Source: Blasia pusilla (taxonomy: Eukaryota > Marchantiophyta > Marchantiopsida > Blasiales). From it: a stretch of 64,000 nt of DNA. The notes beneath the pieces were generated by a model. The model was not told where the DNA came from and made no database searches. It was given only the letters and a program-made list of their open reading frames with translations. Shown here in pieces: positions 54,149-64,000 of this stretch. The stretch spans positions 4,588,001 through 4,652,000 of the forward strand of contig CM114275.1 in assembly GCA_050084515.1 (NCBI GenBank). The letters are read 5' to 3'. How positions within the stretch are numbered: the first letter of the stretch is position 1; each line of letters starts with the position of its first letter. A program made the position numbers and the translations under genes.

Positions 54149-56525
54149 AGACCCAAGAAGGAGTCTAGAAATTTTGTAGAACTAGGAGAACATGAGGTAG
54201 ATGCTTGGGTAGCAATTAAAGAGTTTTCCACATAAGCAAAACATTCCACTAAATCAAAGAGTGAAGATTCATGGGTGCTCAATAGTGGAGCATCTAGGCA
54301 TATGACCAATCATAAGGATTGGTATAGCTCCTTACAGCCTCTACAAGATCCCATCATTGTTACTGTTGGGAATAATGCAAAGTGTCATGTAGAAGGGAAA
54401 GGCAAAATTTATTTAGTCTCATAAAAAGGAGATGAAAAAATTGAACTGATGTAATGTACGTAACAGAGTTGAAGCGCAATTTGATTTCAATAGCAGTATT
54501 ATGTGATCGTGACCTATAAGTTCATTTCAAGAAAACTGAACCAGTCATTGAGGATGCCAATGGGAAATTAGTGGGTGAAGGTATACAACTTGGAAATATC
54601 TACGAGTTGTGTGCTTTCACGACAAGTGTAGATACAGATCTTAGTAGCAATAAGTTGTGGCATGAAAGATTGGTCACCTAAGCTTTCCCTTACTAAGTCA
54701 AATGTAGAAATTTGGCATGGTTGCTGATTTGCCAACCACTTCTGGAGTGTCGGATATATGTGACGCTTATATGATGGGCAAGCAACATCGAAAATCATTT
54801 CAATAAGAGTCCAGCAATAGAGCAAAGGCTCCACAAGAGTTGATTCATGCTAACCTCTGTGGTAAAATGAGAACACTGGCATTAGGTGGTTATTCCTACT
54901 TCTTTTTAGTTGTCGACGATTATAGTAGGAAGATGTGGGTGTATTTCCTTTGTGATAAGGCAATTGCTTTTGGAAAATTTAAACTATGGCACAAGCTGGT
55001 TGAGAATGAGACATGAAAGAAGGTACAGAAGCTTTGCACCGATCGAGGAGGAGAATTCTTATCAACCAAATTCAACAAATATTTGGGGGAGCATGGAATC
55101 AAGAGACACTTCACCACGGCACATACACCACAATAATATGGAGTTGTTGAGCGTCGAAACCGTACAGTGGTGGAGATGGCAAGATTTATGACAAAAGCAA
55201 AAGGTTTGATTGAAGGATTTTGGGCTGAAGTTGTTAATACTCCCGTTTACATTCTAAATAGAAGGGCTACCAAGTCAATGCAAGGCATGACTCCTCATCA
55301 ATCATACTCAGGTAAGGTACCATCGGTCCAATATTTCAGGAGTTTTGGTAATGAGTGCTTTGTACATATTCCTAAAGCATCTAGGACCAAGATGGAGTCC
55401 AAGAGCAGGAAGTGTATCTTTATGGGATATAATGAGGAGTCTAAAGCTTATCGCCCATGGTGTCCTGAGGCAAAGAAGATGCTTGTGAGTCGTGATGTGG
55501 TATTCCAGGAATAGCCTCGTCAAGTGGTGGATATCAGTGGTCCATTCACATTATCATCAAATGAAGAGATAACCCACCAATGTTTACACCAGATCATCAA
55601 GAAGAAGAATTTGGTGATGATTACAAAGAGCAGCCTGCTCTTCCACTATGGTCGTCATACCCTAAGTGGATAAAGCAGCTCTTCGATGGTAAGGATCCAC
55701 TAGCAACTGATAAAGTTATTACACATCCAAGGAGATCCAAGAGACTAGAGGAGCATAATAGAGCTTCCGCACATCTCGTCAATATGGCCTTGATGATAGA
55801 GGTCTTGAAGGTGGAAGAGCCATCATGCTTGGATGAGGCCCTTGCTCATCCTCAATGGAGAGAGGCCATGCAGATGGAGATGGACGCTATTCAAAGAAAT
55901 GAAACTTGGACTTTGGTTGAGAAGCCAAAAGACAGGAAGTTAATACGCACCATGTGGGTGTACAAGACCAAGTACAAGTCGGACGGTACATTGGATAAAT
56001 TCAAAGCGAGGTTGGCTACACAATGATGTTCACAAATTCAAGGTTTTGACTACTATGAGACTTTTGCTCCTACTATAAGGATGACAACCATTCGGATGGT
56101 TCTAACGGTGGCAAGAACAAGATGTTGGCATGTATGCCAATACGATGTGAAGTCTGCCTTTCTGAATGGGAGTCTCAAGGAGGAGATGTATGTATCTCAA
56201 ACACCGGGTTTTGAGACACCCGGATTAGAAGAGAAAGTGTGTTTACTTCATCGAGCCTTGTATGGGATGAAGCAAGCCCCAAGGGTATGGTATCAAAAAT
56301 ACATACATTATTCCGAGAGAAGGGTCTTATCAAGAGTCCGTCATAATTTGTATGTATTTTGCGAAGATGGAATGTATATGTTGATAGTCCTGCATGTGGA
56401 TGATTTGATCATCACAGGAGACCACAATAAGAAAATAGAGGAAATGAAGGGAGTGTTGAAATCTGAGTTTGGTTCACTGCATGGAGATGCAAAGAATCTC
56501 CTAAGATTGGATAAATGGAGATAAA
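54149..56525 (+). pseudogene. Copia protease-integrase-reverse transcriptase remnant
   Basis: Several frames joined by stops and indels keep the copia order. The protease centre is NSGAS instead of DSGAS (54281-54295). Next come the pre-integrase word LWHERL (54655-54672) and the integrase core with HANLCG, SYFFLVVDDYSRKMWVYF and ERRNRTVVEMAR, then FWAEVVNTPVYILNRR and ECFVHIPKASRTKMESKSRK (to 55514). Reverse transcriptase starts WTLVEKPKDRKLIRTMWVYK, continues YDVKSAFLNGSLKEEMYV and LYGMKQAPRVWYQ, and has HVDD in place of YVDD (56396-56407). Sequence stops matching near 56525, before RNase H, and no 3' LTR follows. The element is dead. Confidence 0.85.
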
Positions 56526-56846
56526 CGGGTAGGTTTCCATATGATTCCATCCTTCATAGAGGTAGTAAAGGAAGCTGACTCCCTTGCCACCTTTGCTTGG
56601 GATGTTTGGGACTTAGAATCTGCCATGTTTAAAATATTGTTCATTTCCCCACTCGCCATGCAGCAGATAGTTGGCTTGGAACCGTGCCATACAAATAACA
56701 AGAAGTATATAATATAGATTTTCATTGCTTAAATATTGGATGGAAATGCCAATTCCAACCCTTGGCATAAGGCATATCTCCTTGCGAGAGCAATTAGGAA
56801 TAAGAATGGTTTTGTTCACGTTTTAAGAAAGCAATTCCAACCATAG

Positions 56847-57032
56847 ATGACCCTAATATTTTTTGTTTCAAATAGGCATAAGTGTCTTCTACCTGCAATG
56901 CACACCAATTTTCTCCAAAATGCACATAGCATGTATGTCCAACATTTGAGACAAAATATTCGAACACGGTATGGAAAATTTGTTGAAGAATATTTCATTG
57001 CCTACATGTATGCAAGGACCAAGGAGAAATAA
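56847..57032 (+). pseudogene. MULE (Mutator-like) transposase fragment
   Basis: A 61-codon frame contains VSNRHKCLLPAMHTNFLQNA followed by HLRQNIRTRYGK and EEYFIAYMYARTKEK. This matches the MULE transposase pattern (SDR.KGL..A....FP.A.H..C.RHL..N). The His of the zinc-binding region is kept (HLRQN), while the usual Cys before it is lost. Only this piece is visible; no terminal repeats. Confidence 0.55.
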
Positions 57033-57235
57033 CTAATATATCATATTCCTTATTCTTTACATTAATATGCAAATCACATTTTTGAGTTGTGTTGAATATT
57101 TTGCAACTACACTTGATCTCTTTATAGAGACGACGGTTGGTATCGATTGCTATTGAGTTCTCGATTGAGTTGGGAATAGCACATGCATGCAGGACGGCGG
57201 CTATTCACAATTTTTTCAGCGGCTATTTTCACTTT

Positions 57236-58429
57236 TCACGGGTCCACTACCCTAAAGGATGCAATCATGTTGACAATGGGCTCCACCATATGCTCAAAAA
57301 ATAACTCCTTACTATTGTTGCTGATCCGCATATGATGGCATGGGTCATTGTGGCACATGCTCATGATAACCTCCTTGATCACGCGGTGCCATACTCCTAT
57401 CTTGAAATCAAAGTTGCTACAATAGTGGTGTAGACAATTGTGACTCCTCTCATACATGACGCATGGTTGCTAAAATCTTCTTGGCTATGTTGTGCTCAAT
57501 ACACTTTGCTATCTCGAAGACATCTCTCAACATAGGTAAGGTGCATAGCAGATGTACCGCATCCCTCAGCCGTTTCTAGAGGTCTTGTTCCAACATCCCA
57601 TACTATGCCTAATTAGTGTCACTCCCTAAGTGACACTAATCAAACGACATAGACAAGTAAAAGCCTCTTGCAAACTCTACAATTTGCGCTTCTAGAGGTC
57701 ATGGATACATTGTAACTTCTCTATCCATATCTCTCGGTAGTTCCTCCAAAACTCCACAAACAACTCAACCACAAGGTTGAACCTAAGATAAACATGAGTA
57801 GACGATGCAACTTACCCCCATTCTGACTCACCCTAACTAAACCTCACTAGTGGCAGAGGAAGTAGACTCCCCTAGCTCCCTCATCTGAAAATGGCTTAGT
57901 CTATGACACGTAGTGCAGATCATAGTAGAGTCTCCAAGTCTTAATCTTGGCCGTATACCTATGGAAGAACTCATGGTAATTGTCCATGGGCGCCCCTTGG
58001 AGTTCTTGGCCCTTTATGAGTCACACCAACTCCTAAACTCCGCAATATAGTTGTGTGACTTTATGGTACTCATAACACAAAAACCTACGCAATCCTCTAC
58101 CACGACCATCCATCTTATACGTGCAAATGATGTGGGCCCACTCATTGTGTGTAATGATGTTCTAACAAACTCCTCTGCATCCCCCCTCTTATTTACGGAT
58201 GACATAAATGGAGGTCAAGGTGATCCCTCACTTGGAGCCTCTCAAAACCTTGCGCCACTCTTCATAAAACATCTAGAACTAATCTCAAGCACATCACCTC
58301 GCCTCTCAAAGTCTCGAAAGGATGTCGTAATGATCCCCATCTCCCTCTCACACAATCACTCTCACGCACTCTCGTGAGTACTCTCTTGATCACTCATCCT
58401 AACCATGCGACACTCAATCTACACTCTAT
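57236..58429 (-). mobile_element. gag fragment of the methyltransferase-element family, copy E
   Basis: The minus strand matches copy C: the N-terminal region (58390-58070), then WRLYYDLHYVS (about 57940-57910), FGGTTERYG (about 57755-57715), RLRDAVHLL and FEIAKCIEHNIAK (57600-57480), and the linker start near 57270 (GGGCTCCACCAT). Stops are frequent. Its leader continues at about 59140-59585, split by the (GA)n repeat at 58430-59130. Confidence 0.5.
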
Positions 58430-58869
58430 CACATCTTTTAGGATACATCAACAAGATCTAGTAGAGCGCCCTCAGAGATATTGGAGGACACCCTAAGGAG
58501 GTCAAGGATGACCTGCTTAGGCCACGGGTGACTTGAGAGAGCAAGTTTTCCGTTCGTTTAGGCTTATTTGGAGCCATATTGAAAAACTTCCTATTTCGGG
58601 CAAGTTACCATTTTCGGTAGAATAGACTTTCTATTTTTTTAAGTGACCCTTGATCCGCTAGAGTAGGTCAAGAGACAAGGAGGTGACATGCGAGCATAGG
58701 TCACCATGGAGAGGGCTTGGGAGAGGGAAGGGGATATACCTCCAAGAGAGAGAGAGTTTGAGAGCTCATTCTCTCTTTGTTGAACCTCTTTGCATGAGGC
58801 GGCAAAGCTATGGTCCTTCTTGCCTTGTGTGTATGTATTCCAAGCCTCTCATTAGGAGAGTGGGTTTGG

Positions 58870-58937
<68 letters not shown>

Positions 58938-59130
58938 TGTGTGTGTGTGCACACCATGGAGAGCTTGGTGTGAGATATTGTTGTTGTGATGGAGAGATTT
59001 GATCGATTTAATTGGAGATATTTTGGTAATTCTCGTCTCATTGTGTGTATTCCATGAGCTAGCATGGGATCGTGTATGTTTGTGTGTATGTTCGGTGACA
59101 ACAATGTATGTTGTTGTGTGCAAAAACTCC
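58430..59130 (+). repeat. (GA)n-centred dispersed repeat (copy 2), inserted in element E
   Basis: Alignable with 16930-17580 over its full length. It holds a long (GA)n run at 58873-58935 running into (GT)n to 58950. It separates two parts of element E (gag start to the left, leader to the right) that are nearly contiguous in copy C, so it is an insertion. The 153-codon minus-strand frame full of Ser-Leu repeats is produced by the microsatellite. Confidence 0.6.
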
Positions 59131-60000
59131 TTCTCAAGGGGATCTGTATAGTGCCGCAACAAGCGGCATGGTGCAGCTATTCGACTACCATCCTATTGTC
59201 TTATCGATAGAGTTTACCTGCAACTCTGGACATCTCTCATAAGTCTATGTCCCCTAATCTCATACATTAATGATGCCCCTAACATCCCCACAAACCCAAT
59301 ACGCTACATAAATACCAAATGTATGGAATTCCCTTACACGTGTAGAGCAAAAGATCAGAGTGGGTAACCTGGAAATAATGTCCTTGTCACTCCTCAAAAA
59401 CTGCAAAGCTCGACCCCAACTCGGTTGTAAAGATAATTCCTCTCATAAAAAATTCATACTTCCCGGATGCTAACAAGGCTCAAACCTCCTCGATGTGTGG
59501 TGTGGGTACAATTGTACGGTGTGGCACTAGCCATGTCATATGCGGAGGCGTCATTCACACGTGGTACATTACACATATATCAATGACTGATTAATTAATG
59601 ACTAGAGTTATTTATCGATTGGATAGCCTTAGTCATTTCATATAAATGACTTGGTTTATATGACTCTAATGTTCATGAGGTATTCTTAATCATTTACCAT
59701 GAACAATGACTCAACCTAGTCATTTATTGGAGTCATGAAATCCAAGATTTTCCTCTAGTGATACTCCGCAACGTACTTCTCTATCCGTACCCCTGGTAGT
59801 TCCTCCAAAACTCTGCAAAGAACTCAACCACGAGGTTAAACCTAACACAAACATGACTAGACAATGCAGCTGCCCCAGTTTGGCTCACCCCTAATTGAAC
59901 CTCACTAGTGGCAGGGGGAGTAGCCTCCCCTAGCTTCTCTTCCTCATCTAGAAATTAAATGGCTTAGTCTATGATACATAATGCAGGTCATAGTAGACAC
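59131..60000 (-). mobile_element. Element E leader, CACTA-like insertion and a second gag piece
   Basis: 59220-59560 matches the leader of copy C (9740-10080). 59590-59757 is an AGTCATT-rich block ending CTCTAGTG, the complement of a CACTAG-type terminus like that at 2410. 59758-59996 repeats the gag segment also seen at 57705-57925 (GTAGTTCCTCCAAAACTC). The pieces are too decayed to place exactly. Confidence 0.4.
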
Positions 60001-60559
60001 AGAACAACTACAAATGACATGGAGCTCGGTGATGGGAGGCAACATGCAACAACATCCCTCGTGTATCTGAAATACATATTTTGCTCCTTAGTGCCGGTGT
60101 GGCTCCGTGATCGAGACAGGGTAATGTGGCCACGAACTAAATCAAGTTTTCACTTGACTTCACCCTCAAATAAAAATTTACCCTTTTCTTATGCACTAAA
60201 ATAAGAGGTTTTTAAAACTTTTTTAGCCCCACCAAAGGAAGCTACAAGATTTCAAAATTTCTACCTTCACGTGTTGGCTATGGTAGCCCCAGGAAAATGA
60301 CCATAACTTTGAGCTCCAATGTCAAAATTGCACATCTTTTCTTCGAAAATGTGCATGCCTTCTTGATCTAAAACTTCATCAGATCAGATCCTTCATGTGA
60401 CCTTCCATCTAAAACTGGTGGCAACTGTAGTGTAGCATGCGACCTAAACTCCTACGAAACTCGCCAACGCTTCCATATTGATTTCTTCCACAAAATATTG
60501 CAAACATGAACAACTCAAATCCAAAAAGCTAAAGGCTGTTGTCATGAGTATTGGCATGA
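60001..60559. other. Gene-free stretch
   Basis: No gene, repeat or motif is recognised. The 77-codon frame at 59971-60204 spans the break of the gag fragment and is not considered real. Confidence 0.35.
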
Positions 60560-61260
60560 AGAACCCCATCTCCATCCTCAAATTTTATAAAAAAATGGGC
60601 AACATATCCACGCGCCAATCTTATGTATAAAAATTTCCTAACAAAATTCTCAAATGAATGGCTCTTGTTTGCGTGAGCACTCTTGTGATCCAATAAATAG
60701 AGAACATAGTTCCCAACCTGCAACAATAGCGAGATACCAACGAGCTCACGCATTGTAGAACTCTCAATCCTCCTTTGTAAATCAAGATTTCTTTCTTCTC
60801 TCTCTCTCCCTCTCTCATATAAAACCAAACCCACTCTCCTAATGAGAGGCTTGGGTTACTCACATTGCAAGGAGGACCATCCCTCTGTCGCCTCATACTT
60901 AGAGGTTTAACAAAGAGAGAATGAGTTGCAAAGCTATCTTTTCTTAGGTGTATCCCTTTCCCCCTCCCAATTTTTCTCCATGTTAACCTGTATTTGGAGG
61001 TCACCTCCTTGGTTCTTGACTTGCTACAAGGGATCAAGGGCCACTTCTCCGAGTGGAAACTTAACTCTACTTATAATGGCAACATACCAAAAAAGTAAGT
61101 TTCTATATATAATTCCAAATCAGCCGAAACGAAGGGGAAACTTGTTCTCTCAGGATACTCAAGGCCTTTGCAAATCTTCCTCGACCTCGTGAAGCTGTCC
61201 TCCAATATTTTCAAAGGCGCTGCACTATAAACTCCTTGATCCATCCTAAAAGAGGGGACA
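60560..61260 (-). repeat. (GA)n-centred dispersed repeat (copy 3)
   Basis: The reverse complement aligns with 58430-59130: it has the end word TCTTTTAGGATGGATCAAGGAG (61248 down), ACCTCCAAATACAGG-type sequence, the GAGGTTTAACAAAGAGAGAA block and a short (GA)n run near 60790-60820. The orientation is opposite to copy 2, with 1.4 kb between them. Confidence 0.55.
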
Positions 61261-63393
61261 ATGTTGTGAAATGTGCATTGCAAAAAACGGCACCTTGCAA
61301 ATTGCATTCCTTGGCATCTAGGCTAATCACATGCAAAGAACAAACGAGATGTGCTCCAAGCTTATTTTGTGTTATCTAGAAGTACACTTTGATGTATCGA
61401 GTTCATATTAAAAAAAGAGGGTAGCTTCTTGACTTGCAAGTGTTTCTTTATAAGATATGTGGCATTGGGGGAGAAAAAACAAGTTTCGATAACGCGAGCA
61501 AAGATTTTTGTTCTTTTGTTACCATCTATTTTATTATTGGGAAGTGCTCCTTAGTTTGAAACTCCTCTCCTCTTCACACTATCAGCCAATGGGTAGTTCA
61601 CCTTCTAAGCCAATAGGGTTGTTCAAAATTGATTTTAAATGACATTTGACAATTCTAAGAGTTATCAATTGGAGAGGTAATTTAGACCCCATGCTATGCA
61701 AGGGCATACACTAGTAGTTAGTAGCATTGTTCTTGGTACAGGATCTAAACTTCTACTTGCTTAAAATAATGGAGTCCAAAAGAGAAACAACGAATCCTTA
61801 AAATCGCTTACCCAATAAAACTACACCAACCTCGTTCATTTGATCACATGATAAACAGATGAATTGGCTTCGCCAATGGGCCGTTTCCATGACTTGTGTG
61901 CATGGCTTGTTGGCCGGGGTAGCTCAATTTTGTTTCAAGGGTCTAAGTACATCCGTATGGAATGACAACCTTGTGGGTGCACATCCACTGTAGATGACAC
62001 CTCTAAAAATACAAGTGTAAAGATAGCCATGATAGCGTGGAAGTTCATCCCTTAATCCACACCCTCTACTAATCCACACACCCTAAACGCTTTCGCAGAT
62101 CTACTACTTTACTGAACTCAACCAGAATTGAGACTCACCTAACACCACGCAAGTGCGACAGACAGATTTGTAGTGTCATCGATGATCTACTTCCTCTAGA
62201 TGAATCTTCTTAAGTTCCCAAGGAACTAGTGTAAGTGAAGTCGAAGCAATGGCTTTGTAATGGGGTCCCTTGATCGACTAGAGTTTCCTTCGCCGTGTAC
62301 GTCTCTAGCAGATTGGGTTGTGCGCTAGTGCTAAAACTGTACCTCTAGCTCAGCACCGTAGATGAAGCTTTCAAAACGCAAAATTCTTGGTCAAATTTGT
62401 GACTGGTGGAGTGCATGTGATTTAATTTGGGAAAAATTCAGGTTTCTGGATCGATTTGAGCCCAAAAAAGTACGCACGGTTTCGCATCGCCCTGGGATTA
62501 GGTCAGGTTCGGCTCGGCCACCATGAGAGCCTACACTCATTTGCCCAGGGGCAGATTGAGGGGAGAGATGCAAGGCGTGGTTTCTAACTTCTCTCCATTC
62601 CTGGGGTCGTATCTCCCGAGTCCGTTTTGATTAAGCGTTCAGTAGGCACTGTGGTGTTCCCGGCTGTTTTGTCAGTACCTCGTGTGTCTATCTGCTTTCC
62701 AGCTTCTACAATCCTCGTTCATTGCAGTTCCGTCGCTCCCACAACGTCGCTGATTATCAGTCAACAATTGTAGTCCCACGTTTAGAATCGTCTCGTAGCC
62801 ATGAATCTCTCTTCACATTCTAAGCCTTAAATGGGTTGCAGCTCGTTAGGCCGACTCAGTGCCCGACTTATGTCCGATTTCAGTCTGTTTGCTTAGCTCG
62901 AGTAAGACCCTCCCCGGTCTAATCCCAACGATAGCCCGTGCCGATCTTAAACACAAGATTTTCGAGATAAACTGCAGATGGCGCAATTGTAGAAAACAAC
63001 ATAAGTGTACAGCTGTCCGTACAAAACCCCCGCCCCCGCATTGGTACGACCATCTGTATAACATTCGAAACAATGTGCTACATCACCTGACCATTAATCT
63101 TGTGTTGGTGAGCACCGGTGAATCTATGCCGAGTGGTTCGCACAACATTGAGTGGAGGTGATTGGGAACTACGGTAAGAATGACACCGCTGTAATAGCTA
63201 CTCCGACGAGAAAAAATTGCAAGAGCTCCTGGTCTTTCTGCCTTGGATTTTCGTAGTGGCAGAGACCTCACATTTATCTTCTACCTCGAGTAAGGAGTTT
63301 AAACCCAGAGGATTGGCTGATTAAAAGACGAGAAGCTTCACGACCAACCATCGAGGGGTTTAATCCCTAGCTAATGTGCCAAGTTTAGTCTTT
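61261..63393. other. Gene-free stretch 3' of the prolyl 4-hydroxylase gene
   Basis: No coding region is recognised. The part just left of 63394 should hold the 3' UTR of the hydroxylase. Open frames of 60-100 codons between 62391 and 63271 occur on both strands, overlap one another and have no recognisable features. Confidence 0.4.
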
Positions 63394-63943
63394 TCACCGG
63401 TCAAGATTATCCCGAATCCACTTCGTAGCAACCCACTTCTCCCCGCTGATCACCGGGCAGCTACCATGCAAAGCCGCCTGGATTTGAGCAAAACCGACAT
63501 GTCACATGTACTTTTATGAGGGCAAAAGAAGTCGGAAATAGCAACTACTACATACCAGCCTTGAGTCAAAGTTAATACACTGCCTGGTGTTACAAGTACT
63601 TAATGTTACCAAGATAGTCAGAAGAATCTCTACCAAATGATGGACTTGATAACGGCCAAGACTATGATTTGAAAGAGTCCGTGGTGCAAACTGCTAATAG
63701 GATCCAAATCGTTCATAGCATGCTGAACAGTGAATGCATAATTAAGGACTTCCAGCAGCACTTTGAGATATAAGAGAAAATAGCAGACATGAAAGCAGAA
63801 AACATAGTAGAAGGGGTTCTTACCGAATCAAAAGTTCCATTGGGAAACATCGAATAGAAAAGCAAAGCATCACCTTGACGTGGCTTCACTTTAAGGCCGA
63901 CACATTGCTTGTAGTCATAGCCATTATTCATGTTCTGATAGTT
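63394..63943 (-). CDS. Prolyl 4-hydroxylase (2OG-Fe(II) oxygenase), last two exons
   Basis: Exon 63824-63943 (40 codons) encodes CVGLKVKPRQGDALLFY and FPNGTFDS. The last exon, 63394-63477 (27 codons and stop), encodes LHGSCPVISGEKW and VATKWIRDNLDR. Both junctions are GT-AG in phase 0. The His of LHGSC is the distal iron ligand and the Lys of GEKW binds the 2-oxoglutarate carboxylate; the HxD pair lies in exons beyond the window. Plant enzymes of this type hydroxylate prolines of extensins, arabinogalactan proteins and related cell-wall proteins in the ER and Golgi. There is no C-terminal ShKT domain here, so the short P4H class is likely. The gene continues past base 64000. Confidence 0.9.
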
Positions 63944-64000
63944 CTGTAGATTCACAAATTAGAGTCTCTTTGTAAGGCTTATGAGGTGTCGTTGGAACAC

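Noticed and set aside
58701-59162. 153-codon minus-strand frame with a long Ser-Leu repeat
   Set aside because: Produced by the (GA)n microsatellite.

Overview
The window is nuclear DNA of a land plant. It holds three recognisable protein-coding genes: a 31-exon CHD3/Mi-2-type chromatin remodeller, an intronless plastid ribosomal protein L10 gene with a transit-peptide-like start, and the last two exons of a prolyl 4-hydroxylase gene. All lie on the minus strand in a sea of decayed transposons. The order of plant is not clear from the sequence. The CHD3 N-terminus and PHD finger differ from canonical angiosperm PICKLE, and the main repeat family carries a DNMT3-like methyltransferase, a class known as host genes in mosses and other non-flowering plants but missing from angiosperms. 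A non-flowering lineage is therefore possible but unproven.

Layout. 1-10.1 kb is a nest of three degenerate copies (A minus, B plus, C minus) of one retroelement family that encodes gag, a protease-like region and a cytosine-5 methyltransferase of canonical motif order. Two hAT-like MITEs are inserted into copies B and C. 11.7-13.23 kb is a composite duplicate of two CHD3 introns. 13.78-14.52 kb is plastid L10. 14.5-22.2 kb is repeat-rich and AT-rich (Helitron-like ends, a (GA)n-centred repeat, a MITE). 22.21-42.16 kb is the CHD3 gene (predicted 1497 aa). 42.2-47.6 kb is its upstream region plus Helitron-like ends, a MITE and unrecognised sequence. 47.66-50.25 kb is another gag fragment and an inverted pair of (GA)n-centred repeats. 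53.0-56.5 kb is a 3'-truncated Ty1/copia element. 56.85-57.03 kb is a MULE transposase fragment. 57.2-61.3 kb is more of the methyltransferase-element family (gag and leader), a CACTA-like fragment and two (GA)n-centred repeats. 63.39-63.94 kb is the prolyl 4-hydroxylase 3' end.

The exciting candidate is the repeat family whose coding region runs gag, protease-like, DNMT3-like methyltransferase, with no reverse transcriptase recognised in any copy here. A second candidate is the CHD3 gene: intact reading frames and splice sites, but three usually invariant SNF2 motifs (III, V, VI) are altered, including a 21-nt motif-VI microexon that appears decayed. Exon boundaries were worked out by hand from splice signals, phase continuity and family resemblance; no alignments or searches were run.
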